A DNA stretch of 64,000 nucleotides. Source: Sapria himalayana. Taxonomy: Eukaryota; Streptophyta; Magnoliopsida; Malpighiales; Rafflesiaceae. The stretch covers positions 154,637-218,636 of the forward strand of contig JAREIK010000375.1 in NCBI GenBank assembly GCA_029783825.1. Direction: 5' to 3'. The position numbers and the translations under genes are program-made. This document shows, in pieces, positions 23,062 to 36,064 of the stretch; positions within the stretch are counted from its first letter, which is position 1; each line of letters starts with the position of its first letter. A model generated the notes under the pieces. It was not told the origin of the DNA and did not search any database. It saw nothing but the letters and a program-made list of their open reading frames with translations.

Positions 23062-24850
23062 GTAAAACATTAAATCACACAACATAAAATAAATATAATA
23101 AACATGCTGAATAACCTCATACAAATAATGTCATTATATAACATGTTATTTTTATTAGGGCAACTCATAGGATAAATAATTTTTATTACACTTTCCAAGT
23201 GTACCTCTGTGTGCTGGGCATGCCTCAATGTGTAATACATGCTAATTCTTCCTCCAAAAAGCTATCAATAGAACAACGTATCAATTGATAAAGTAGAGAA
23301 CATGGCACCCAGCAAAACATAAGTTATATCACAAACATCGTGCTCATCAATAAGATAGTTATATATAGTATATATGTACATATAATATTATAATGTATAT
23401 GTACATATACTAAGTATATATGTACATATATACTATAGTATATATACATTTACACTGCAATATATATGGATGTCTTATATATATATAGAATAGCGGGTAT
23501 AGATATAGATATAGAACAACATGTAAAGTATTATCCCATATATACTTCATAAAGAAGGCACAAAACATCGCTATCAACATTAATAAGATATGCAAATATT
23601 ATTTAAATTTTTGAAAATATATCTAAAAATTCTTGGTGGAAAACTTGGAAGACAAGCGACGAGCTAGGCTTGGCGCATCAAAGTTCACACATTGCCTCAC
23701 CGCAACTAGAACTCTCCTGCTCCCAAGGCCTTTAAAGGGGTAGCTCTGCCCCGCCACCCACTGCGGCACCATGCTCCCATGTGTTTTTTTAGAATGTTTC
23801 TTCTCCTCTTCGTGTACTTGCACCAATGATTTTGATTTCTTAGCTTCATTGTATTAGTCCATCAACCCTATAGCTTTTGTTACCATATGGTTCCTCACTT
23901 GGTTTGAAGTAAGGGCTGTCACTTCATTGTATGTATCAACGTAGCTACAGAAAATTTAAATATGCACTCTATAAAAACAATATGCACTCCATAAAAATAA
24001 TACACATGCTAAGAAAATAAGAAGAATAAAATGTCAAAAATTTGATGTTTTGTCTTCCAAATATAAAAAAAAGCAAATGGCTACAAAATTTGCAAACTTC
24101 ATATAGCAAGGCATCTTGACTCACCTTCCTCCCAGCTATTCTTACTCCTCTTCTTTTCATGCTCATTGGCAAGGGATACATTGATGTGCTAGTTGTGCTG
24201 TATGCAGATTTGCACCCACAACAACCCCATTGATAGCCATAGTTCCTCATGTTCAGCTCGTTGTCATCCCTTACACTACGAACATGCAAGAGGGGGAGAA
24301 CAAGCAGAATGAACACATTTAATATAATTTCATTAGCAATCATTATGGAAATTAACAATTCAATAGTTTAATTCCACCAATTATCAATAAAAAGTAGTCA
24401 TATAGCTAAATAGTGACAATGCAGATCTGCATGAAATAAGAGTGTCAAGAACAAACCTATGTCTACGTGCGACTAGAATATATGTGTTCATCTCACAACT
24501 TTAGAAGCTAACGTGCTATTCCTAGCACCATGAGGACAAGCCAAGCCTTTTATATACCTATAATAGGCTAAAACTCTACCAAAAATATTTGGGTACGCAC
24601 AAACATATTCATAGATATATAAAAATAGTAATTATAGACATAAAAACACGAATCTGAGTTGATAGTCATACAACTTCAACAAATATCTAAAAGATGGCCA
24701 GCAATGATGTTTAATGAGAGAGTGTGCAAAAATAAAATGTTTCAGTAATATTAAAGATAATAGAAGCTTAGCCTTCTTTGAGTCTACTGAGATCGGTAAA
24801 GATGGGACCCATCCATAGGAAGGACTGTGGCAATGTATAAATACTTTGAG
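23062..24850 (-). other. CACTA D interior with coding-like fragments
   Basis: It contains the palindromic minisatellite at 23340-23480. Two minus-strand frames, 23623-23826 and 23969-24358, are less AT-rich than their surroundings (MRNYGYQWGCCGCKSAYST and RIAGRKVSQDALLYEVCKFC). I recognise no family. From about 24850 the sequence aligns with 53130-53240 of element C (TCTTGTTTAGCTATACAT against TCTTTTGTTTAGCTACACAT), so the block belongs to the CACTA element. Confidence 0.4.
23340..23480. repeat. TATATGTACATATA minisatellite, second site
   Basis: Copies of GTATATATGTACATATA-like palindromic units, related to 9193-9375 in element A. Confidence 0.6.
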
Positions 24851-25039
24851 TAAGAATTTTTTTATGCCTCTCACATCAAATGTCCTACAAAGATTCATGA
24901 TTAGGTTAATCAGCAAAGCAACGAACAAAACCAAAATAAAGAAAAATGATACCTCCAAAAAAAATCTCATCTTGTTTAGCTATACATTGAAAAAAATCAA
25001 AAATAATTCAGAAATAATTCTGATACAAAATTATTTTCA

Positions 25040-26040
25040 TTATTAGTTGGTGCATTTATGCTAGCCTCTTCTACATTGTTTGCAGTTGGGTCATGAAATG
25101 TAATATGTCACATCAATGCCACTAACTATGACTCTATATAGTACATCTGCTGTTGCTTTAAATTCTTAATTTCTTTCATCTCATCATTCATTTTTTTTAT
25201 CTCATCATTCATTTCTTTAATTTCTTGAATTTCTTCCTTCAAATGTCTAGATTGCTCAAATATATTTTATTTATTTCCTACATTTCTTCCTTCAAATGTG
25301 ATATATGCTCATCCTTCTCTTTCACTTTGGTATCCATAACTTCAAAACTTTTATTTGTTTCTATTACTTGTTGTTCGACCACCTCATGCACCATTGTTGT
25401 GACAGATAAATTAGAAGCATGACTACTACAACAAAATGCCAGTCCCTTCAAGTTGATGTCGTACACTCACTACTTCTTATGACCTTCTATGGTCTCCAAA
25501 TAGATAGGATCATAGTCAATTAGTTGATGATCTATAGAACCCTCAACTTGTTGAGAAGCAACTATCACACATTCCTTCATGAATTCTTGTGATAAAATAG
25601 AGAAAAATACTATTCTAGATATACATAAAATAAATTTAATGTTTTGTATTCTAATCAACTTTCAAAATTTACTGTAGTATCATAAAATTATATTAATATA
25701 ATAGATTCTTACAGTAATCATCTGAGACTTTTTGTCAACAAACTAATAATCCTTTTTATTTACAAGCATCTTCATGAAAATCTCATAAAAATTGGGATCA
25801 TGACCCAATTCTCTAGCCTATAGTATGTATTTATTAAGTTAAAAATAACAAATGTAAAAAAATTTTAACAAAATTAATAAAACCATGCACAGATTAGATT
25901 TAATTAAACTATTAGGATAACCACTAAATATATAAATGTTTTAAATTTTTAAATTGTACCAAATTTTGAGCATGTTCAATGCTCGACTTTGACCCTCCTA
26001 TGCGGCAAGACATTTCTGTACCTAGTCCTGCTGATCTTTA
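25040..26040 (-). pseudogene. CACTA second gene, 3' exons (element D)
   Basis: Reading leftward from 26040: an exon homologous to the end of the Transposase_24 region, then 25658-25470 (QEFMKECVIVASQQVEGSID, YLETIEGHKK), then 25466-25278 (NLKGLAFCCSSHASNLSVT, VVEQQVIETNKSFEVMDTKV, KEKDEHISHLKEEM). A Met/Lys/Glu-rich coiled coil with repeated KEEM/MKE units follows to about 25150, and the C-terminal tail lies at 25150-25040. The pattern matches B (33729-34300) and C (53880-54900). All exons of the first gene and the first exons of the second are deleted in D. Confidence 0.7.
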
Positions 26041-26049
26041 GAGATAAAA

Positions 26050-27128
26050 ACATGTTTTTGGCTCTAAAGATCAGTTCGGATTGGGGGGGGTACTTTAGAG
26101 ATAAATTAAACTCGATTATATAGTTCTTATAAATTTCAATAGGGGCGAATATCTTTATATTTATCTTTAAATATCAATTTATTTTCATTTAAATATTATG
26201 AAAAATTAGTATTTTTTTTATAATTTAAAATTTTCCAAGTTTTTAGTAATTATTTTTTCAAAAAATTCCTTTAGGCATAAAACTATTTTTTATAGTTAAA
26301 ATAGTATTTATATTTTATAGTTTTTTCGTTAATTATTATATTTTTAATATACAATGAATTATTTAATCTTTTTATTAGTAGAAATTTTAATATATGTTCA
26401 TTTATTTTTTAAAATATCTTTATAAATTTTAAAAATTATAGAATTAATAATTTAATATTATTGTAATCTTTATTAATAGTTATTATAGCATTTATTAATA
26501 GTTATTGTAGTCTTTATTAATATTAATTTTTTTGTATTTATATATTTTTTAAATTATTTGTTTATAATAACCTATTTTAATAAATATAAGAGTAGAATGT
26601 GTATTTCAAGGATCGCTCATCAATAGACAATTGAATACGTACCTTTAATATACAAAATTAAATAAAATATTAAAAAAATGACATATAAAAAAATTAAATC
26701 ATTAAATAGTGATGAAAATTTTCCACACCCAAAATAGTTAGGGAAAAATCCCTAACTAAATGGATATATTTTGGGAAAAATAAAATTAAAGAAATAATCA
26801 CTTGCAAAAAAATATAAAAAGTAAAAAAAAATTCAGATAATTATTCAGTGATGGATTTTTTATCGATCTAATTAGCTAGGAATATACCATCACTAAATCC
26901 ATCGCTAAATTCCCTACTTTTTTTGTGTAGAAATCTGCGAAGATATTAGCAACAAAATATTTTCAATCGAACATTTCCATTACTAATCCGTCACTAATCT
27001 ATTGCAAAATTTTAATTTAATGTAAAATCAAAAATTCTTTGTTATTACCTAGCTAATCCATCACTAATTAGGTTGGGATTTTAGCCCTAGTAAAATTTCC
27101 CTAGCTAAATCGATATTTTCTTGTAGTG
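26050..27128 (-). repeat. CACTA D 5' region, conserved block and subterminal repeats
   Basis: The terminus CACTACAAGAAAA (complement) at 27128 is followed inward by CTAGCTAAAT and TAGCGATGG-type motifs to about 26690. The conserved block TTTCAAGGATCGCTCATC lies at about 26604-26621. Between 26040 and 26110 a segment with an eight-G run and two copies of CTAAAGATCAG-like sequence marks the internal deletion junction. Confidence 0.75.
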
Positions 27129-28794
27129 CATATAGCTATATAGATAGATAGACAAATACATAGATAGATAGATAGATAAAAAAATAGATAGATTGAGTGA
27201 ATGATTGATAGTTAGATAGAAAGACATATAGATAGATTGATTGATTGATAGATAGATAGATTGATAAAAAGATTGATAGATAGATAGATTGATAGAAAGA
27301 TTGATAGACAGATAGATAGATAAATAGATAGTTGATTGATAGAAAGATAAATAGACACATAGATAGACAGATAGAAATACAAATAGATAGAGTGATAGAT
27401 AGTTAGATAGATAGATGGACAAATTGAAAGATAAAAAGATAGAAAGATAGATAGACATATATATAGACAAATAAATAGCTAGATAGATAGATAGGTCAAT
27501 AGATAGATAGACAAACAGATAAAAAGATAGATAGATAGATGGACATATAGATAAAAAGATAGATAGATATATAGATATACATAGTGATAGACAAATAGTT
27601 AGACAAATAGATAGATCGATAGTTAGAAAGATATATAAATAGAGAGATAGATAAATAAATTAATATACAGATAGATAGACAGATAGATAGAGTGATAGAT
27701 AGAAAGATAGACAAATATATAAACAAATAGATAGATAGATAGAGAGACCGATCGATAAATAGATTGACAAATAGATAGACTGATAGACTGACCAATTGAT
27801 AAACTAATAGATAAACTGATTTATAGAAATTTAGATATACTGATAGATAGAATGCCAGATAAATAGATAGATAGATACACAAATAGAATGATTGATAAAT
27901 AGATAGACAAATAGATAGATATATATATATATATAGTGATAGATAGAGAGATAGAATGATAGATAAATCGATAGATAGATAGTTAGATAGACAAATAGAT
28001 AGAAAAATAGATATGTGGATATATAGTTAGTTAGAAAGATAGATTGACAAATTGATAGAAACATAGATTGACAAATAGATAGACAGATAAGTAGATAAAT
28101 TGATAGAGAGATAGGTAGATTAATTGATAAATAGATAGACAGATAGATAGATAGATAGATAGACAGATAGATAGATAGATTCTTAAAAAGATTGAAATAT
28201 AGAATGATAGATAGCTTGATAAATAAATTTATAAACAAATTGATAGTCTGGTAGATATATAGATATATCAACAGAAAGATAGACAGATATATACAAAGAT
28301 AGATACAAAGATAAATAGACTAAGATATTAGATTGATAGAGATATATATAGATCGACAGATATACAAATAAATAGACAAATAGATAAAGAGAGAAAGATA
28401 GATAAATACATAAATAGATAGAAAGATAGATAGACTGATACATAGATGGATGGATAGATAAACAAATAGATAAACAGATAGATAGATAGATAGACATATT
28501 AATAGATAGATAAGTAGACAGATAGATTGATAGATAGATATGTTGATAGGTTGAAATACAAATAGATTGATATAATGATAGATAGATTAATAGATAGATT
28601 GATATATTGAATGATAGATAGATTTATAGAGAGATTGTTAGAAATATAGATAGACAGAATGATAGATAACTAGATAAATAGATATATAGATAGATAATTA
28701 GATAGATATATAGATATATATATATATATATATATATAGACAAATAGATAGATTGATAAATAGAAAGATATACAGATAGATAGATATATAGCTA

Positions 28795-28829
<35 letters not shown>

Positions 28830-29784
28830 AGAAAGAGAAAAAATAGATAGATAGATAGCTAGATAGACAAATAAAAAGACATAAAGATAGAAAAATAGAT
28901 CAATATATTGATAGATAGATAGGTAGATAGATAGACAGACATACAAATTGAAAGATAGATAGATAAAAAGATAAATAGATAGACAAATAGATAAATTTAT
29001 TTATAGAAAGATAGAGAACTAAATATACTAATTGACAGATAGATAAACAAACAAAAAGATAGATAGAGAGATATCTAGATAGATAGAAGTGATAGATAAA
29101 TAGATAGATTGATAGATAGATAAATAGACAGACAGACAGATAGATAAATAGATATTTAGATGTACAAATTAATAGATATATAGATATATATAATGGCTGA
29201 CAGGTTGATAGATAGAATGATTGATAGATATACTGATAAATAGTTAGATAAATAAAGAAATTGATAGATAGATAGATAGATATATAGATTGATTGATTAT
29301 TAATAGATTAATAGATAGATTAATAGTGAGATTGATAGACAAATAGATAATTAGAGAAATATATAGAAAGATAGATTGATAGATTGGTCTACAGATAGAA
29401 AGATTGATTGATTGACAGATTAATAAAAAGTTTGATAGATAGATTGATAAAAAGATTTATAGACACATTGATAGAAAGATAGAATTAAAGATAGATAGAG
29501 AAAAAGATAGACAGATAGAAAAACATAGATCTTTAGATAGATAGATAAATAAATAGATAATTTGATGGTTAGATAAATTATTAGATAGGGAGATAAAGAT
29601 ATATATATAGATAGATAGACAGATAAATAAATAGATAGATATGGAGATTGATTGATTGATAGTTAGATTGATTTATTGATTGACTGATAGATAAATAGAT
29701 TGATAGATATAGAAATACATAGGCAGTTAAATAGACAAATAGATAGAAAAATAGATAGTTATATAGATTAACAGATAGATAGAT

Positions 29785-29818
<34 letters not shown>

Positions 29819-30024
29819 ATAGACAGATTGATAAAGAGATTGAAGGAAAGATAGATATACAATTAGATTGTTAGATATATAGATAGAAAGATAGATAGCT
29901 AGATAGATAGATAGATAGATAGACAATTCGATAGACATGTAGATAAATAGATAGACATATAGATAAACAAATAGATAGACAGACAGATAGATATATTGAT
30001 AACTAGATAGATAAATAGATAAAT

Positions 30025-30075
<51 letters not shown>

Positions 30076-30642
30076 TATATAGATTGATTTAAAGATTAAT
30101 AGACATATAGATAGATAGATTGATATATAGATTTATAGATAGATTGAAAAATAAAAAGATAGAAAGATTGATAAATAGATATATAGGTAGAGTGTTATAC
30201 ACATTTTTAGACAAGTAGATAAAGATATATATATATATAAGGATAGATAGATTGATAGATATAAAGACATTTAGATAGATAGATACAAAGATAGATAAAT
30301 AGATAGATTAATCGAGTAATAGATAGATAGATAAATAAACATATATATAAATAATAAGACAGACCTATATAAAGACAAATAGATTGACAGATAGATAAAT
30401 GTATATATAGATAAATAGACAGATATATAGTTAGATAAAAAGATATGTAGATAGATAGATAGATAGATAAATATATAGACAAATAGAGATGATATATAGA
30501 TAGAATGATAGATACATAGATACATAGATAGATTGATAGACAAATTTATAGATAAATAGTTACAAAGGTAGGTAGATAGATAGATAAGTAGAAAGAGAGA
30601 TAGATAGATAGATAGATAAAAAGATAGATATTTTGATAAACA

Positions 30643-30710
<68 letters not shown>

Positions 30711-33282
30711 AATAGAATGATACATAGATAGATAAATAGATAGATTAATACAAAGATTTATAGTCAGATTTCTAGACAAATTGATAGACAGATTGATAGA
30801 GAAATAGATAGACATATTGATAGACAAATAGGTAGATAATTAGATAATGAGATAGATTGACACAATAATAGATAGATAAATAGATAGACAAATAAATAGA
30901 TAGATAGATAGAAAGAGAGAGAGAGAGAGAGATACACCGATAAATATATAGATAGATAGATAGAAATATAGAGTAATAGATATATTAATAGATAGATCAA
31001 AAGATTGACAGATAGAATGATAGAATGATAGATAAATAGAAAGATAGATAGATAGAAAATATATATATAGAAAATAGATATACAGATCATTTCATAGAAA
31101 GATAGATAAACAAATTGATATATAGATTCATAAATGAATGAATGTTATAAAGATTTATAATCAAATTGATAGATTGATTGTTAGAGAAATTGATAGAATG
31201 ATAGATAGACATAAAGATAGTTAGATAGATCAATAGAAAGGTAGATTGAAAGATAGATGGACAAATAGATAGATAGATAGATAAACAGATAGATATACTC
31301 TAAGATAGAGAAAATGATAGAAAAATAGATAGATAGATATATATAAAGATCGACAAATAGAAAAATAGAATGATAGATATATACATTGACATATCGATAG
31401 ATAGATATATAGATAGATAGACAGATAGATAGATAGATAGATAGATAGACTGATAGATAGGTAGATAGACTGATAGATAGAAAGATAGACATATATATAG
31501 ACAAATAGATAGACAGATCGATAGACAGACAGACAGATAGATAGATAGATAGACAGATAGACAAATAGATATATAAATAAAAAGATAGATAGACTGAAAG
31601 ATAGATTGATAGATAGATAGATAAATATGTAGGTACATTCATAGATAGTTAGGTAGATAGATAGATAGATAGAAAATAAATAGACAAACAGATAGACAGA
31701 TATATAGATAGATAGATAGACTAATTGATAGATAGATAGACTAATAGTTAGATAGATAGATAGAGAGATTAATTGATTGATAGCCAAATTGATAGACATA
31801 TAGATAGATAATTAGATTGAAAAATAGATAGACAGATAAAATGATATTTAGATTGATATTTATAAAGATAGATAGATAGATAGTTTGTTAAATAGATAAA
31901 TAGATAGCTAGAAAGATAGTTTGATAGAAAGATTTATAGTCTTATTAATAGACAAATAGGTAGACAGATAAATAGATAGACAGATAGATAGATTTATAGA
32001 CAAATAGATATAAAGATTGATTAACATATAAATAGACAAAAAGATAGGCAGATAGAAAGAAAGATAGATACATAGATAGATAGATATATAGATTATTAGA
32101 CAAGTAAATAGACATATAGATACATTAAGAGATGGACAAATAGATGGACAAATAGATATATAGAATGATAGATAGATATATAGATAAATAGATAGATAGA
32201 CAGATAGATACCCAGATAAATAAATAGATAAATAAACAAATATATAAATAGAATATAGATAAAAAGATAGACATATATATATACATATAGATAGACAAAT
32301 AGTTAGACAAATAGATTGATTGATTGATATAAAAATAGTTAGACAAATAGATATATAGATATACATTTATATTAATAAATTGATAGACAAATAGGTAGAT
32401 AGATACATAGCTAGATGGATAGATAGATAGACATATAGATAGACATATAGATACATATAATGATAGATAGATTGGTATATAGTCAGATAGACATACAAAT
32501 AAAAAGTTGTATAGATAAATAGATATATAGACAAAATGATAGATATATAAAGAGATTGATTTATATACACTTTGATAGATATATTGATAGACCAATTGAT
32601 AAATTGATTGATAGATTGATTGATAGACATATTGATAGAGAGATTGATAGATAGATTGATAGGTATATTGATATACAAATAGATAGATAGATAGATAGAT
32701 AGACAGATACATAGAGAGATAGATAGACAAATAGATATCTAGAAAGATACATGACAAAATTGATAGATAGAAATATAAATAGAAAGATTGATAATGCGAT
32801 AAATAGACAAATAGGTAGACAAGTAAATAAATAGATAGATAGATAAATATAAAGAGAGATAAATAGACAAAAAGATTGATAGATATATAAACATATAAAT
32901 AGATAGATGGAAAGATAGATAGACACATATATAGATAGATATCTAGACCAACATATTGATAGATAGATAGATAAATATATATAGAGATAGATAGATAGAG
33001 ACAAAGATAGATAGATATACATACAGATAGACAAACAGATAGATAGATAGAATATTAGAGAGATAGATAGATAGAAAGATAAATAGATAGTTTGACAGAT
33101 AGATATATAAATATATATATAAGGAATGATAAACACATTTATAGACAAATAGATAGATGGAAAAATACATAGACATATAGATAGATAGATTAATAGGTAG
33201 ACAGATATATTGACAAATATATATACAGATAGATAGAAAAATAAATAGATAGAGAGACTCACAGAAAGATAGATAGATAGAT
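27129..33282 (+). repeat. GATA tetranucleotide array 2 (6.15 kb, GATA on plus)
   Basis: An imperfect (GATA)n array mixed with GACA/GATT/AAAT variants. (TA)n runs occur at about 28715-28738, 28797-28826, 29788-29815, 30027-30072 and 30673-30705, with an (AAAT)n patch near 30645-30676. It starts directly at the CACTA D 5' terminus and ends at an hAT terminus at 33283. Confidence 0.95.
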
Positions 33283-33725
33283 TAGAGGTGTCAAATAGGC
33301 TAGGCCGACTCGGCCCTGCACGAGACACAGCATAATTCGGTTGTGCATGGCACAGCACGGCATGCAACAATGCCGTGCTCGGGCCCGTGCTGGGCACACC
33401 CTCGGCACAAGACATGCCCTACTAGGCTGAGGGAATTCGGCCCACATGCCATGCCAAACACCGCAAGAGGGCCTAACTCAGTTGCATGTCAGACATGAAC
33501 ACACATCGAGTGTGGTCACGGTGAGATGATGCCTGACGGGCAAAGCTAGCTAAGCAATGAAAGGGAAATGGTGGCAGGCCACGAATCCATACTTTTTTTA
33601 AAAAATTAGGGTATTGGCTTGTCTCGAACCGAGCCGAACCGGACAAAACTTGGTGGATTTTAAGCCAGGTGCCCATGTCAGGCCTGACCTCACAGAACCA
33701 TGCTGGGCCAGGCACGGCATGGTAC
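33283..33725. mobile_element. Truncated hAT fragment (443 bp)
   Basis: It starts TAGAGGTGTCAAATAGGC, matching the terminal repeat of the hAT at 14988-18480 (complement of TTTGACACCTCTA). It is GC-rich with GGCACGGCATG motifs. No second terminus or 8-bp duplication is visible. It ends abruptly at about 33725 against second-gene sequence of CACTA B. Confidence 0.75.
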
Positions 33726-33728
33726 AAT

Positions 33729-35590
33729 CGCTACTTCTTATGACCTCCTATGGTCTCCAAATAGATAGAATTTAGTCAATGGTTGAAGATCCATAGAACC
33801 CTCAACTTGTTGAGAAGTAGTTATCACACATTCCTCCATTAATTTTTGTGATAAAATAGTTAAAAATTCTATTATAGATATACATAAAATTCTTTTATAT
33901 TTTGCATTCCAAACAACTTTCAAAATTTACTATGGCACTATTATATTTTATTAATATAACAAATTCTTACTACAATCATCTAAGACTTGTTATCAACAAA
34001 CTGACCATCTGCTTTCTTCACATGCATCTTTCTGAAAATCTCATAAAAATTAGGATCTCTACCTAATTATCCAACCTAGAGTATGTATTTATTAAGTCAT
34101 AAAATAACAAATGATAAAAAATTATACAAAATTAATAAAACCATGCACTGATTAAATTTATTTAGACTATTAGGACACCACAAAATATATAAATATTAAA
34201 AATTTTAAAATTATACTAAATCTCGAGCATGCACAATGTTCGAATTTGATCCTCCTGTGTGGCTAGACATTTTTGTACCTAGTCTGGCTACCTCAGTTCA
34301 TTAATTTGTGTTAGTAATCTCTGATTTTTTTAACATCTAGCTCCTCCCAATACTCGGATATAAATTTATCCCTTTCTTTTATATTCTTCAATTTATGGAC
34401 AAAATCAGAATACCATTCAGCAACTTTGCTCTCTGATAATGACTTTATCTTTCCATCAAATTTGAGTGCATATGTGCACTTATTCTATATAGAAATATCA
34501 CAAAAAAATTTATATTAATAACAAGGACATAATTATTTGCTGCTTGAATAAAAACCAACATAATCGTCAACTAAGTAGATACTTAATTTTAAATGCTTTT
34601 GTTTCATTATTTTTACCTGAAGTCATTAAAATTAGACTCTTTTGTCGAGTCAGAAACTTTATTCCATGATAATGCTTTAGAATCAACAATTTTCTCGAAA
34701 GACATTGTAATTATAGCCAAACACTTGTGAGATAGAATAAAACTATACAAATAAATAAATAATATTGAAAAAAAAGCAAATCATAACTATATATAAAAAA
34801 AATTACTAACCGGATCATCTTATTATTTTATTCTAGTAATATTTAAATATTTCATATACCTTTCATCCACAATCTCAATTACTAAACACTGAATGCAGAA
34901 GAAGGCACAACATTTCATGATATAAATGATTTTATAAATGGGGTAACTATCGGTGTAAAATGTAGTGTAGAAGATGGTGATGGATCAAAAGTGTTCGCAG
35001 GAAGGATAATGGGTGGTGGGATTATATCTAATAAAGGTGACAGTAAAGGTGTCAATGATGATGATGGTGATATAAATGGAGATGATGTTTGTGATGTTTA
35101 AGTCTAGATATGGTGGGTATGAGATGGTAATTAATTTGCAACATGGTATAAAATACTAGATAAATTTGGTCCATTATACGTCTTGTCCACCTCTACCATG
35201 GAAACATCTTTTAGGTGCCATCTACTATACAAAAAATAAAAACATAGAACAAATAATAGAGATGATGAATAATCATGCATTTTATAATAAAACACACCAA
35301 TATATTTCATCAAAATATAGAAAGTCTTTGATAGTTTAATATTATAATACAATTATACCAATTTAATTATCATCAAAATTATCATTCTCTAATTGATCTT
35401 CTGACATTTCATCTGATTCTGATTGAAGTTCCAACTCATCTTCAGATAGAAATTGATCATCATCAATTTCTATTAGGCCACCTTTTGAGTCACATAAATT
35501 TACTAGATCATCATCTACATGCACATGCTCAATATTATTTATATTATCTTCTTGGAATGCTGGTGCAATAGTTATGGATGCACTTCTTTG
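33729..35590 (-). pseudogene. CACTA B: transposase acidic tail plus second gene, degenerate
   Basis: Reading leftward: 35590-35365 encodes the transposase C-terminal tail (QRSASITIAPAFQEDNIN, NIEHVHVDDD, EIDDDQFLSEDELEL, ending DDN and TAA). The second-gene N-terminal exon is about 35225-34855, decayed. The KKVSES-type exon is near 34730-34620 and the Transposase_24 exon near 34500-34240 (YWEELDVKK). The 3' exon at 33923-33738 reads SQKLMEECVITTSQQVEGSM. The order is the same as in C. Several stops are present. It is cut at 33726 by the hAT fragment. Confidence 0.7.
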
Positions 35591-35592
35591 TT

Positions 35593-35835
35593 GAGAGAGA
35601 GAGAAAGGAGGGAGAGAAAGAGAGAGAAATGGGAAGAGAGAGAAAGAGAGAAATGGGAGAGAGATAGAGAGAGAGGGAGAGAGAGAAAGAAAAAGCAAAA
35701 AAGAAATAGTGCAAGAAAGAAAATAGCAAGAGAGAGAAAGAAAGAGAGTGAGAGAGAGTGACACAGAAAGAAAAAGAGGAAAAGAGTGTGACACGGAAAG
35801 AATGATAGAGGAAGATAGAGACACATAGAGAATGT
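35593..35835 (-). repeat. Purine tract of CACTA B (complement of the A pyrimidine tract)
   Basis: (GA)n-rich on the plus strand with GTGACACAGAAAGAAAAAGA, the complement of TCTTTTTCTTTCTGTGTCAC in element A. It is half as long as in A. Its left edge joins directly to transposase-tail sequence TTGTTGAGAG, the deletion junction. Confidence 0.85.
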
Positions 35836-36064
35836 AGTGTTAGAATGAGGAAATAAAAAAGGAACAAACATATTTCAAACCTATCATATATTACATATTT
35901 TGTCATGCATAAGTTAATATATGAGCTAGAGGCCCAAGGATGGGATTAGGTAAGGGCACGATACTTATTTCAACAATATGCTATATCGAACCAATGTTAT
36001 GTGCTTAGATATTATTGATATTATATCTTTTGCCATTTAATTTCAAGTTAGTGCATCAAATTAA

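Larger units (their letters stand above)
14874..27128 (-). mobile_element. CACTA element D (12.3 kb, minus strand, nested insertions)
   Basis: The left (3') end starts CACTAAAAGAAAAATC at 14874. The right (5') end finishes TTTTCTTGTAGTG at 27128, whose complement is CACTACAAGAAAA. Subterminal motif arrays lie inside both ends. Candidate 3-bp flanks are GAT and CAT, so a target duplication is not clean. GATA repeats on the plus strand lie directly outside both ends. The transposase gene is missing; only second-gene exons remain (25040-26040). A hAT element and a MULE-like element are nested in it, and there are several unidentified coding-like stretches between 18.9 and 24.9 kb. Confidence 0.8.

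Noticed and set aside
12691..33282. CRISPR-like array
   Set aside because: The repeats are 4-bp imperfect units without spacers, in plant nuclear DNA.
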